64,000 bases of DNA, from the NCBI GenBank assembly GCA_020881915.1, contig JAJFPB010000009.1:2914001-2978000 (forward strand), written 5' to 3'. The notes under the pieces are model-generated. The model searched no databases, was not told where the DNA came from, and saw nothing but the letters and a program-made list of their open reading frames with translations. Source of the DNA: Paramyrothecium sp. XJ0827. Taxonomy: Eukaryota; Ascomycota; Sordariomycetes; Hypocreales; Stachybotryaceae. Position numbers and translations under genes: made by a program. This document shows positions 1 through 12,136 of the stretch, one piece after another (position 1 is the stretch's first letter; the number at the start of each line of letters is the position of its first letter).

Positions 1-3000
1 GCCTGGGCTAAGAACCTCGCCAATGCCGCACACGAAAGCGGCTACGACTTTCGTCGGATGGGCTTGTGTTTCCAAAACCTGAATGTGTTTGGCTACGGCA
101 ACCCCGCCGACTTCCAGAAAGATGTTGCCAACATCTGGCTGGCTCTTCCCGGCATGATGGCGGGACGCCGCACGCGTCTCGACATATTGCACCAGTTCGA
201 TGGGCTCATTCGCACTGGGGAGATGTGTGTGGTATTGGGACCACCGGGCTCAGGCTGCTCGACTTTTTTGAAGACACTTTCTGGGGATAGAGATGGCCTG
301 TTCACGAGCGAGGAGAGCTATTTCAACTATGAGGGAATCCCGGACAAGGAGATGCACACGGCGCATCGTGGTGACGCAATATACACGGCAGAGGCCGACG
401 TCCATTTCCCGAACTTGACCGTGAGCGAAACATTGAACTTCGCCGCACAGGCTCGATGTCTGAGGGAGCTCCCGCAGGGAATGTCGCGTCAAAGGTAAGT
501 CACCTGCTACACTCCCAAGTCGACTGACTTGCTGACGATATGACATACATCCAGATATTGCGAACAGCTCCGTGATGTCGTGATGGCAATGTACGGAATA
601 AGTCACACGGCTCACACCAAAGTGGGCAACGATTTTGTTCGCGGAGTGTCAGGTGGCGAACGAAAACGAGTTACCATCGCGGAAGCCACATTGTCAAACG
701 CCCCTTTTCAATGCTGGGACAAGTAAGCTGTCTCGTCTACCCCTAGTCACTATCATACTGGGACCACTCAAACTGATCTTGACATCCTCTGCCTAGTTGC
801 ACCCGTGGTCTAGACGCAGCCAACGCAATAGAGTTCTGCAAAACACTCCGTCTGCAATCCGAGTTCTTCGGCCAAACGTGCGCCGTCTCCATGTACCAAG
901 CCCCCCAAGCTGCCTACGACATCTTCGACAAAGCCACAGTCCTCTACAGTGGCCACCAGATCTACTTCGGCCCAGCGTCCCAAGCAAAGGCCTACTTTGA
1001 GAGGCTAGGCTTTCAATGCCCTCCACGACAAACCACGCCCGACTTCCTCACATCTATGACCTTCCCCACCGAGCGCATTCCACGTCCAGGCTGCAACCCA
1101 CCACGCACAGCCGAGGAGTTCGCCGCCGCATGGCGCTCCAGTTCCGAGTACAAGGCCCTCCAAGCCGAGATAGAAGAGTACAAGACGCAGCATCCCATCG
1201 ATGGTCCTAGCGCAAATGTGTACCGCGAGCGCAAGACGGTCCACCAAGCCAAGGGCCAGCGCGCCAAGTCGCCGTATATGCTTACATATATGCAGCAGGT
1301 GCAGATCTGCATGTGGCGTGGATGGCGGCGCTTTCTGGCAGATCCTGGCCCGACAATATTTGTGATGGTAGGGAATCTTGTACTGGCACTCATTATGTCG
1401 TCGCTGTTTTATAATTTGCAGCAGACCACGGACTCGTTTTACGGCCGGGCTGTGGTGCTGTTCATGGCGGTGCTGTTTAACGCCTTTGCCTGTGTTTTGA
1501 AAGTCATGACGCTTTATGCTCAGCGGCCCATTGTCGAGAAACAGGCTCGATATGGGTTCTATCATCCCTCGGCTGAATCCTACGCTTCCGTTCTGGTGGA
1601 CCTCCCGATGAAGGTCATGGGGTGCATATCTTTCAACTTGGTCTTTTACTTCATGACGAATCTCAATCGGCACCCGGATAACTTCTTTTTCTACTTATTG
1701 GTAGTGTTTCTGATTGTTCTGGCCATGTCTGGAATCTTTAGGTTCATGTAAGTCATTCAGTCGGTGAGATGAGCTACCTGCACACAGCATTGTGACCCTA
1801 ACAATCTGCTCCTAGCGGCGCCCTTTCCCGGACGGAACAGCAAGCCATGGTTCCCGCTTCGGTCCTCATGGTTGCTCTACTAGTCTTCTCGGGGTTCATC
1901 GTCCCCATCGACTACATGCTTCCCTGGTGCCGCTGGATCAACTACGTGAACCCAGTAGCATATGGCTACGAAGCTCTCATGATAAACGAGTACCACGGCC
2001 GCAACTTCAGCTGCTCCCAATACATCCCCATGTACGGCACGCCAGGAGATCCCAATGTGGCATGTGACGTCGTGGGCGCCGTGCCTGGAGAGACGTTCGT
2101 GAGCGGCGACGCGCACATCAATTCGGCGTACAACTACTACCACGCCAACAAATGGCGGAACGTAGGCATCATCATTGCCATGACGATTGTTAACTACGCG
2201 GTGTACTTCCTCACAAGCGAGTACGTTTCGGCCAAGAAGTCCAAGGGGGAAATTCTCGTTTTTCGTCGCGGGTCCGTCACCAAGCACGCTGATATGAACA
2301 AGACTGCCGACGACCTCGAGGCCTGTTCACTGCCTGGTCCTTTTCCCAGGATCCTGGAAGCTGGTGGTGCGTCCCAGACCAAGAAAAAGAGAGTATATGG
2401 TGACCTCCAAAGTCTTTCCACGAGCATCTTCCACTGGCGAAATGTCTGCTATGACGTCAAGATCAAAGGCAAGCCTCGGCGCATCCTGGACAACGTGGAT
2501 GGTTGGGTCAAGCCAGGAACCCTCACTGCCCTTATGGGTGTCTCGGGTGCTGGCAAGACTACATTACTTGACTGTCTGGCTGATCGCCGCACTGGTGTTG
2601 GCATCATCACTGGCGAAATGCTCGTCGACGGCAAGATTCGTGATGAGAGCTTCCAGCGAAAAACGGGGTATGCACAACAGCAGGATCTGCATTTGGAAAC
2701 TTGTACAGTCCGCGAGGTATGTTCTGACCTAGGGGATGTCCAATTTCAGATGCAATGTCTATAACGTGAGATGGCTGACTTTGACTTGCATTTCCAGGCA
2801 TTGACCTTTTCCGCCCTTCTCCGCCGACCGCACCATGTCCCCAGGGCAGAAAAGCTCGCCTACGTGGATGAAGTGATCGAGCTCCTCGAAATGGGTGACT
2901 ACGCCGATGCGGTCATCGGCGTGCTTGGCGAAGGCCTCAACGTCGAACAACGCAAGCGGTTGACTATCGGTGTCGAACTGGCTGCCAAGCCGCCGCTCCT

Positions 3001-4512
3001 CCTATTCGTGGACGAGCCAACATCAGGCCTCGACTCTCAAACTAGCTGGGCTGTCTTAGATCTCCTTGAGAAGCTGTCCAAGGCTGGTCAGTCGATTCTT
3101 TGCACGTTGCATCAACCTTCGGCGATGCTGTTCCAGCGCTTCGATCGCCTCCTTCTGCTTGCAGAAGGGGGCAAAACAGTCTATTTTGGTAAGCTGCAGG
3201 CCATTCTTTGTCTCACCTGCATGGACGGGTTGTAACTGACGATCTTCTAGGGGACATCGGTGCCAGTTCCAGCATTCTTGTTGAGTATTTCGAACGTTAT
3301 GGTGCTCATACGTGTCCACCCAGCGCCAATCCAGCCGAGTGGATGCTTGAGGCCATCGGGGCCGCTCCGGGAACCACCTCCGAGGTGGACTGGCAAAACG
3401 TCTGGCACAACAGCCCAGAATTCCGTCGTGTCCAACAAGAGTTGTCTCGCCTCCGAGAGCAAAGCTCTCAGTCGAACAAGCCTGGTAGCGAGAAGACGGA
3501 CAACGAGCCTGCCTCGTATGGCGAGTTCGCGGTGCCTCTGTGGACACAATTCCGCGTCGTTAACCAACGCACGTTCCAGCACTTGTGGCGGACACCCTCG
3601 TACATCTATTCACGGTTTGCACTATGTACAACCATGAGCGTGTTTCTCGGCCTGGTGTTTCTTGACTGTCCCCTCAGCATCCGTGGCCTCCAGAATCAAA
3701 TGTTTGCCATTTTCGAGCTGATCAGCATTGTGGGCCAACTCATCTCCCAGCAAATGCCCCAGTTCATTACACAACGATCTCTATACGAAGTTCGCGAACG
3801 ACCCGCGAAAACGTACAGCTGGAAAGTTTTTATGGTATCACAAATCCTTTCCGACATCCCTTACTACGCCTTCGCCTCAGTATTTATGTGGGCTTTCTTC
3901 TATTTCCCCATTGGCCTCTACAGGAACGCCGAAGCTGCCGACCAAGCCACAGAACGAGGCGCTCTTATGTGGCTACTATTCTTCGCGTGGCTGATGTGGA
4001 CTTCGACGTTCGCCCACTTCTGTATTTCCTTTTCCAACACAGCCGAAGACGGTGGCAACGCAGCCAATTTCATGTACGTGCTGGCATTCTTCTTCTGCGG
4101 CGTACTGGCGACGCCCAACGAGATGCCCCGTTTCTGGATTTTCCTGTACCGCGCCTCTCCACTGTCGTATTTCGTCTCGGCAATGCTGTCCACCGGTCTC
4201 GCTAATGTTAGTGTGTCGTGTGCGGCGAACGAGTTCACTATCATCGACCCGCCCCTAAACCAGACGTGCTACGAGTATCTGGCGGACCATATAAATGATG
4301 TTGGAGGATACTTACTAAGTAATAATGCGACAGCGGACTGTCAGTATTGCAAGATCAAGGACACGAATACGTTCCTTTCTGAGATTGAGTCAGAGTATAG
4401 CACGCGTTGGCGAAACTTTGGAATCATCTGGGCGTATGTCGTGTTTAACATTTCGGCGGCCATGGTACTCTACTGGGTTGCTAGGATGCCAAAGGGAAGC
4501 AGAAAGGTGTGA
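1..4512 (+). CDS. PDR-type ABC-G multidrug transporter (5' end outside window)
   Basis: Full-size pleiotropic-drug-resistance transporter that would pump hydrophobic compounds across the plasma membrane. Exons 1-494, 555-722, 797-1747, 1816-2716, 2798-3188, 3251-4512; 1388 residues are visible and about 100 N-terminal residues are missing compared with usual PDR proteins. Order is (NBD-TMD)x2. The first NBD has the degenerate fungal Walker [10 protein letters not shown], signature VSGGERKR and Walker B region QCWDNCTRGLD. The second has the canonical GVSGAGKTT, a C-loop reading LNVEQRKRL and [14 protein letters not shown]. Hydrophobic blocks follow each NBD. The asymmetry (degenerate NBD1, canonical Walker A in NBD2) is normal for the family. 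All five introns are 60-81 nt and keep frame. Family assignment is firm; the substrate cannot be told from sequence. Confidence 0.94.
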
Positions 4513-5116
4513 GAACTACCACAGTTTAGAGGTTTCATAGATGGTCCCTTAAACTGGTCCTTGAATCAGGAGATGCTCATTACATTTAGTCATTACTACA
4601 CGGCAGCTTAGCATCCGACAATGGTCCTGTATTTGTTTTACGTCCTTAATCTTGTTCTTCGAGATCTAAGGAACAATCAGAGGTGCCCTTCTTATGAGAT
4701 CTCGCGCAAATATGATCCTGATCCTCTACTGAAACGTTGACTGCTGCATGAAGACTTTGTACTAGGTAGCGCATTCGTATTCAATATTTTACCTAAGCCA
4801 ATACTGATTTCACCAAACCACGAAGTGAAAGGGGTAGATACTAGTTCTACATCTACAGCCACATGTCAGCAGCTGAGTCGTCAAAACACCATTCTGTCAA
4901 AATTTCCTCCACATCCAACGTCCTCTATCAACGAATATTATCTCCAACCTGCTCTAACGAGGTCTTTGCCCCAACTCTCCTAACCCAGCGAAGAACACAA
5001 GTCTGCTGTACTGCTGGTAAGCCTGGTGATTCTTGTGCTGCACACTATTGCAATGCGATTTTCTTTTCGGCAGCGCACGCATTGTCGACAACAGAGTAAT
5101 TGCATGTAACCGGCCT
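4513..5116. other. intergenic, convergent 3' ends
   Basis: About 600 bp between the 3' ends of the ABC transporter (+) and the metallo-beta-lactamase-fold gene (-). I see only short open frames without recognisable content; it should hold the two 3'UTRs. Confidence 0.6.
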
Positions 5117-7330
5117 TTATTTGCCCACTGATCCCTGAAGGCAGATCTGGCCGCCTCGCACGAAGCTTGTAGAATCGAAATTGGGGTATGGAGAACCCAG
5201 GCCCTCATATACGTTGGAAAATGCAGCTGGTGTTCCATGGGCGGGCACAACACTGGAGTTACCATCATTAGCAAGATGCGGATTATGGGGGGAAACAGTT
5301 CTCGGTGTGAAAAGATAGACCCACGTTGTGTTCCTACTTAGCTTATCATCCATTGCTTGACGAAGCCACCAGTTCGAGTTAATTGGGTCAACTTCGAAAT
5401 TCGTGGTGTACACGTCTGCAGTGAAGGCGAGCATGCTGCTGTTCGCAATCGGGCACGCTGTAGTCACCATCGCGTACGTCCAGTCCGCTGAGTGTGGCGA
5501 GTGAGGTCGCCAGATAAACCGAGCCTGCATCTTTCCGTCGGAGTGAATATAGGGCTCCTCTTCTCTATTGGTTTAGCCAACAAAGTCAGCAGATGGTTAT
5601 TTGACCAGCTTGGGGCGTAACCTATGACGGCTGTCTTACGTGAATGTGACGAATTTTATGCCATCGATTTGGCTATAGTACGAGGTGGCCATCTCAGGAA
5701 CGATAACAGACGCCCCGAGTTTGACGAACTTAGCAACATCGAAGCTATGATCATGATGGTGGTGGGATAGCTAGTCCAACACAGTAAGTAAGGATACTTG
5801 TGACTGGTAGGTTGCGTTTTCAACTTACCCAAAGATGAGAAATTGGCTTATTCAAAGTTTCTTTCACCCATTGAATGACCAGATCCGACTGGTGGGGAGG
5901 AGACTCAAAGACGATGACAGAGTCTTCAAATTCCAAAATAAGTTGTGAAAAATTAGGATTCTCTCGGACGGCAAAGTGGTGCACGCCCGGGAGGTCGTTT
6001 GCCACCTGCGACACCAATACATTGTCATAGGTGCCCGGATACAATCCTGCCCATATTGTGTTCGACCAATACTCACCAAGCTCTGTGGGCCCATAACCGG
6101 GAACTGGCTTAGGTGAGGGGATTAAGTCTGTTGCGTTAGCCGCCAGACCATCGAAGAAGTCCGCCTCGAACGTGATATTTACATAGACGTTCGAGACAAC
6201 AGTTTCCTCTATAATGACATCCTCGGAGTAGAGCACTTTCTGTTGTCGAGGGAAAAGAATGCCGTCTACTTGCGTGTAGTTAAAGAGCTGTAGATCCTTT
6301 GTTGTCAAGCCGAGAATAGGATGGTCTTCGAATGACCTTATAAGAAAGGGAAGGTGGCTGTCTGGATCAAAAGCTATTGTGATATTCATCTTGTTGTCGA
6401 AGACTTCAAAGTTCAAGGTCAGTTTGATTCTTGATCAGCGTGAGGGCTACTTGGTCTTCACCTGCATCGTACTGCTTTTCCCGGAAAGTGATGGTCTTCG
6501 CGACAGGGCAGTGGGTTTGGACCTAGCAAATGCGGTTAGCGGTCCAATTTTGATAACAAGCAAGCAAAAATATTTTCTCACCTCGAGCAGGAGTCTAGGA
6601 GAGAGCTTTTGAGCTTCTAATAGGAGGTAATCAGCCATTGCCGCTAGTTAACTGTCAGCTAGAGCACGATAACAACAAGAGTCGACTCGACTAGAAGCTA
6701 CTGCGGGACTTACAGTCTAGATATCCATAAGGCTTGGTTGCTGGAATAAGAACGTTGTTGCTTCCTTTGACCAAGCAGACGAATCCATCTACGCCGCCGT
6801 GGGCAACCATTGAAAACGTTTTCAAAGAGGGCCCTGGTATGGCGAAGATGAATAACTCTAGCGCGTGTTTTAGTGTTGCATTCCACCTGAATGTCTTAAA
6901 TCAGGGTGATGATCTTACCGGCTGGAACGAAACTCCGGTCTATTCTCTGATAGAAGTTGTTGTCCAAGAAAGAGAAGGAGACATTTTGGAATCCAGCGCT
7001 AACCACATATCTATCCGTCTCGAACATATTGTAGTTTTGCATCAAAGTACGCACGCGAAAGACCCTAGAAGATGGGGAAGTTAGTCATATTCGAAAACGC
7101 GCTTGAACCGCATAAGAAATAATTATTTACTCGTTGGACTCATAAGTCACGCTCTGCAGGTTGGCTAATGCCTCTCGACCACCCAGAGCCTGGATGGCAG
7201 CGCCGATGAGTGAAGAAGCACTGGAATTATGCCGAGAAACGGTATTGTTTTGAACACAAGCAGAAGCGAAGGCAGCCAGCCCAGCAAATACTAGAGCCGC
7301 AAACGCGGTTGTACCGACGAACCGTGTCAT
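5117..7330 (-). CDS. secreted metallo-beta-lactamase-fold hydrolase
   Basis: Predicted 588-residue secreted protein. Exons on the minus strand: 7330-7131, 7064-6919, 6857-6714, 6643-6582, 6522-6462, 6403-5829, 5770-5640, 5564-5117; all joins keep frame. Residues 1-24 form a signal peptide (hydrophobic core FAALVFAGLAAF). After a divergent N-terminal region rich in N-glycosylation sequons, the joined exon 6/7 reads SHHHHDHSFD, the HxHxDH metal-binding motif of the metallo-beta-lactamase superfamily. Similar long secreted members are common in ascomycetes, with unknown substrates. The 58-nt intron 6404-6461 (donor GTGAAG) was inferred because it removes a stop and restores frame; it is the weakest join. 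A TATATATA lies 82 nt upstream. Hydrolase fold is well supported; substrate unknown. Confidence 0.85.
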
Positions 7331-9127
7331 CTTGAGTTCTGGATTGACACAAGCTAGATGATAACAATTCTAATTCCATTTATTCCGACTTGATGCCACC
7401 AAGCTTAGCCTTATATATACGAGATGGCACGAGTCTCAGCCGGGCACCAGGGTTGTCTGATCCCACATGTCGTGAAGACCCATGCCCTAGAGATCAGTGA
7501 GGTTGGAAGACTGTAGTAAAAAGCGGTCAGCTCTTAAATCCGTAAATGAAAGTTGTTAGCAACAAGCATAAACGACGAGACGCCGCTATACCTCCCTGCG
7601 GCAGTCCTTCATGCTGGTGCCCATCGTGTATCGATTGCGACCTCAATCTGGTTAGTCCTCCGGATGTACGGTCATCCTGCATGAAAGCGCCGGGGATAAA
7701 CAGGTACACCATGTTGTTCTACACTGACCGGCGGCCAGAATTACTTAAAGAAGCTTAAGGCATAATGGGGATAAGCTCTGCAATGAAGGTGCCTCATTTA
7801 CCTGCTACAATAACTTGTCCTTTGAGTGTGATTCCATCTAATTTGCACGACCGAAGCTTTAATCGAGGCTAGCAAGTGCATGTTTCCTTCTCGGCAAATC
7901 GACCACTTCCCACATGGACCCTCTCAATTGTCAGGAGATACCAGTGAGTTTCTTAAGGAGTGATACAGACCCAAGCAATCCTATCACATCATACGCGACT
8001 GGTGTCCGCCTTGGGAGTCCAGAGTGCGAACTACTGGAATACGCTTGGTGGATACGGTAAAATTGTAGTTAAGAATAGTAACGGGACAGTCAGGTCTTAC
8101 CGGTGCGACACGGTCATTGGATAATGATGGGGACTAGGCGAGATTGGGATATTTTTGGCGCTGTTAGTGTGAGTGTGATTTCGACACCACACCACAGGGG
8201 TGCCCTGGCCGTGGCCGTTGTCTTCCAGCACAACATCACGGGTAACAGATGCTTCCGCGGCCAGCTAGTCATGAGATTACAGTCCCGGACCTTAAGCTAC
8301 TGGATTTGATAGGTGGTTTACCTCCTTGGAAAGTCGACACCATTGCAAGGTAATTTAAAAGGTGTTCTAGCTACGAGGCCGATAGTACTTGGCCAAAGTT
8401 CCTTGGCCGGCGGCCTGCTCTTCTTAGCTTCGCCCCTGGCCCCATACCCTACTACTCCGTAATCGAGATCATAGGTTGCATGGGACCAAATAAGATATGT
8501 TGCCAAATTCCCAATGTCTCCATCTATCTACCATCGATCTTGAGTTTCTTAGCTCGATGCGTAGTGTCAGCCCCAGGTATGATATTTGTGATGTCCTTCC
8601 TTGACTGTGTTTTAGGACCCATAGGCACCAGAATCTCTATTGCCTAAGGGAATATTGAACCAAAACAACTCTCATAAAGAAATAATAATAACTTTCTGTT
8701 CTGTTGCGTGTCTTATTTAGGTGACACATCTCTCTGTTCATCGACTCTGAAACCGAAGTGTTTTTATTATATATAGCAGATTCCGTTGTCTATAGCGAAG
8801 ACGGGTAGAGCCCTTATCTCATACACAGCCAAGCCACTGATCTTGCAGATAATAACCCAGTGTCCCTCGTCGTAGAAAAGAAGCTCCATGCTAAAAAATA
8901 ATCTCACTATAGTCTGCCTATCATGTAACCGCGTAGGATGATTTGCGACCTTGCGAGTGAATATCCACGCAACGCAAGACGCGACTTCTATTGATGGTCT
9001 AGTCCACTCGCAGTCACATAGAAAATTCGCACCCTTACTGGGAAAACGGGCTCTACCCCTTGCATCGTGGGTCAAGAAAAAGAACTCCACTCGAGTTCAT
9101 TTAAGCGTTGTCCAGTAGGTAAGCGCT
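7331..9127. other. intergenic, no gene recognised
   Basis: About 1.8 kb. Apart from the TATA element at 7412 I see only short random open frames; a 107-codon minus frame at 8767-9090 has no signal peptide, family motif or splice partner. Confidence 0.5.
7412..7419 (-). promoter_or_regulatory. putative TATA box of the metallo-beta-lactamase-fold gene
   Basis: TATATATA about 82 nt upstream of the ATG at 7330, a plausible core-promoter distance. Seen in sequence; function inferred. Confidence 0.4.
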
Positions 9128-9502
9128 CTAGTAAAGACCATACTGAACATTACCCAAATCAATAGTCCCAGCCTTCCCTGTGCAACCACTAAGAATCTGT
9201 CCAAATGCACTCTGCACCATAGCTGCAGTAATAGGAACCTTATTGCCTCTCGTGATTACACAAGCAAAAGAGCGATGACCTCCGGTTCCTGGAAGGTCCT
9301 TGCCATCTACACACACTTGATACTTGTTCTTGTTGAGATCGTGACCCTTTGGTCCATAAGAGTTGAATTTGGCCACTATTGCTGTCTGTACAGCAACGGC
9401 AGCAGGATAGGGGACGGCTTTGTTGTTGTTGCAACGGTAGGGAGTGCTAGCGAAGGCACCGGTGGCCCAAGCAGCCGTGAAAATAAGGCTCGAGAACCGC
9501 AT
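9128..9502 (-). CDS. small secreted cysteine-containing protein
   Basis: Intronless 124-residue protein. Residues 1-18 (MRFSSLIFTAAWATGAFA) are a signal peptide. The mature part has four Cys, which could form two disulfides, at YRC, QVC, FAC and SGC, and ends GNVQYGLY. Size, export and Cys content fit a secreted effector or antimicrobial-type protein, but I recognise no family. Start chosen because it opens directly into the signal peptide. Coding status is supported by frame integrity and composition; function unknown. Confidence 0.72.
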   Translation of the reverse strand: MRFSSLIFTAAWATGAFASTPYRCNNNKAVPYPAAVAVQTAIVAKFNSYGPKGHDLNKNKYQVCVDGKDLPGTGGHRSFACVITRGNKVPITAAMVQSAFGQILSGCTGKAGTIDLGNVQYGLY

Positions 9503-10450
9503 GGCTAAAGTGCTATATTAATAAAAGTTTCATAATAATCAAGTTATTGCAAACCTACTCAAATCAGTGACTGGAACGTAGGATAAGCTGTGGGTGCAAA
9601 TAAACAGTCTCAGAACAAGTGGCGATGTGAAATAAGAATCTCCGTATAAATTGTTTCGCCCTTTTATATCGAAACACCAGAAGATAGAGTAAAACCAGTC
9701 ATTACAGAGGTAATAGAGTGATATTTGCTCCGGATAAATTCTTACCAGAATAATCTCCGTCTAGCCAATTAAAGTCTCTGAGCTTGCTGTGCCTCTTCAC
9801 AGGAACGTCACCCCTGACCTACACATGGGAGGTATGCTTGAGCTGGAATTGACGGTGAACGTTCTAGCTGCATTAGTCTGATCTTAGACTAATCAATCAA
9901 GTCTATTGAAATTCAGATCACAACCATATCACACGATTCTCATGTCGTGTATGAAGTCATCGTTGGGCAAACCTTGAAAAGATATAAATCTTGTCTATGC
10001 TAGAAACAAGTTTTAACAACCGGCTTTAATATTATCCCCCCGGCATGAATTAAGCTTATCTGAAGCGACTAGGATCCAAACCTGATTAAGTCACATTGAG
10101 ATATTATTGGTGTCCCGCATCCCAGCTGTGCCGCAACATCTTACACGCTGATGCATAATGGTGACCACGTGACTCAAAGCTCCCTCCTGCCACCCTGTTT
10201 AGAGAATAAATACCTGTCTGGGGCGGTTTGCAGGCTTTGGGGCTCATAGAATAACCAGAAGTACTTAAAGAGGAAGAAGAGTCCCAGTTTTGCGAAAAGA
10301 GTAAAATCGCAATCACCCTTCTTGTCCTGTAATCTCCTGTCAAGGCCGTCCTGCGCTTTATTGGTTAGTACTACCTCTCCTTCTATCTTTGCTTTGCCGA
10401 TCGTTAACACCAGTCTCCCTGGAAAGATCAAGCTCTCCATCACAATCATT
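9503..10450. other. intergenic between two divergent small-secreted-protein genes
   Basis: About 950 bp shared upstream region of the divergent genes at 9128-9502 (-) and 10451-10861 (+). AT-rich, no gene seen. The coding frame of the right-hand gene stays open upstream to 10322, but the signal peptide begins at 10451. Confidence 0.5.
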
Positions 10451-10861
10451 ATGCGTCTAAGTGTAGCATACATCGCAGCCGCTGGCCTACTTCAAAGGTC
10501 TTTCGCAGATATTATCATCTACGAAGCATCCTGCGAAACTGGTTTTGGAGGCTTCAAGCAGCCAATTGATGGGACTTTTTCAGCTTCTGGTGCAAATGTT
10601 GTTGGGGGTGACCCTTGCGGCGGTTCAAATGCCGTAGGCGTTTTTCCTGAAGAAACGGTCCAATTTGGAAATCCCTGTGCTTTGGGCCAACCTTTCGGGG
10701 ACCCTATGGAAATTAGGGGAACTGATCTCTTTGTCGTGGGTACTGGAATCAAGGTTGGCACCTGCGTGGAAGATATTGGTGATTTTTCGGCTTGTGGTGC
10801 ATGGCACTACTCTTGTTTGAACCTTCCTGTTGCAAGATGCACTACTTCCTACTGTGCATAG
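10451..10861 (+). CDS. small secreted cysteine-rich protein
   Basis: Intronless 136-residue protein. The ATG at 10451 was chosen because it opens into a signal peptide (MRLSVAYIAAAGLLQRSFA), although the frame is open further upstream. The mature chain of about 117 residues has eight Cys (SCET, DPCG, NPCA, GTCV, SACG, YSCL, ARCT, SYCA), an even number compatible with four disulfides, and is Gly-rich. No family recognised. Architecture is that of a candidate effector or cell-surface protein. Its last 13 bases overlap the end of the opposite-strand ankyrin relic. Confidence 0.72.
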   Translation: MRLSVAYIAAAGLLQRSFADIIIYEASCETGFGGFKQPIDGTFSASGANVVGGDPCGGSNAVGVFPEETVQFGNPCALGQPFGDPMEIRGTDLFVVGTGIKVGTCVEDIGDFSACGAWHYSCLNLPVARCTTSYCA

Positions 10862-11325
10862 AGCGAAGAAGATTTAATGGAGGTACCTTGGCAAAGAGGA
10901 GTCATACCTAGATTATTAGGCAAATCTGCTTCAATCCCTTTATCCAGTAGATACTGAACATGTACGTAGTCAAGCCTCTCGACGGCATTGTATAGTGTGG
11001 CGGATCCATTCCACTTGGGATACATGTGGTCCCTGGCGTATATTGACGGAGCAATCGAGCAAGTCTTTGTCACCGTACAGTGCAGCTGCTTTAAGTAAGT
11101 GTTCTGAATGCTTACTCTAGTACTTTCAGGGTTTCGACGCAGAAGCATGTTCAAATATAAGCTGATCTGGTTGTATTGCTTACAGCTGCTATCAGTACAT
11201 GCTTTCCGATTGTGATTGAGGCCACTCGGTGATCGACGAGTAAAGTTAGTATCTATGCTGGCCTGGAGAAGACGCACCATTCCGATACCCTCCGTTCGCG
11301 TTTCCTGCAGCTGCTGCAAGAGCAT
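10849..11325 (-). pseudogene. ankyrin-repeat relic
   Basis: A minus frame of 158 codons whose C-terminal part resembles one ankyrin repeat: ATLYNAVERLDYVHVQYLL followed by DKGIEADLPNNLGMTPL, where the closing TPL belongs to the start of a next repeat that is missing. The rest of the frame has only weak repeat character (GIGMVRLLQASID) and no full multi-repeat protein can be assembled from neighbouring frames. I read it as a fragment of a former ankyrin-repeat gene; a short expressed protein cannot be excluded. Confidence 0.4.
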
Positions 11326-12136
11326 CCGTTATTATCCTGATCTCATTACACTAGTAAAATTGGACAAGCATGGTCCTCTACGAAGTTGGCAGCTATCTTT
11401 CTAGCCATACCCGATGTGAAGACACCATTTCAACTGCTGTGCTGCTGTGCTGTAGGAGCAAGTAACAATATCTTCAATTATGTGGATATCGTTGCCCCGA
11501 TACTTGAGTGGAATGCGATCGGTCATCCCGCTTGACGTGGACTGAGAAGAGCGCCAATGGAGCGCCGGCCGCGCATACAAGCTTAAAGACGGGACAGAAG
11601 GGCAGGGCAGCCACGCCGAGATAAGCCTCATAAGATTTATTGCTCGTTCTACAGCAGACTCTGTTTGTCAATGGCCATTATATGAGTGACATTGGCGGCA
11701 CAGAATCGGTCATTATTTAGTACAGTCGGTACACTTGTCAAGGCGCGTACGCTAATCAGCTTGGTGTGAATCCTCGACGCGGTCAAGTGCTATCGTGCCT
11801 ATCTCAGCCACTCGCCGACCTCTTAGACATTAAATAGAAGCTAACTTCTATGCCCCATCTTGTCACAAGCACCATACCTAAACCCCTGTCAAATTGAGAA
11901 TATCGCTTCAGTTGCGCAGTTGCGCAGTTGTCAACCTCCCTATCTATTCCGCTCAATCTCCAAACGCCCTGTAGGCTCTATTATGGATTATTATACATCA
12001 CCATTACATGTATACTACTGCCACCCAGTCCAGTACCAGGTCGTGACGAGCCGAGGAAAATCCATCTATTGCATCCGCCGAACGGTCTCTTCCGGGCTAC
12101 TTGACCAAGGTCGTGAACAAAAGACGTCTATCTCCC
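11326..12136. other. intergenic, no gene recognised
   Basis: About 800 bp. Contains a small tandem of GCGCAGTT-type units at about 11913-11932. Minus frames at 11401-11671 may be further debris of the ankyrin gene, but I cannot align them convincingly. Confidence 0.4.
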
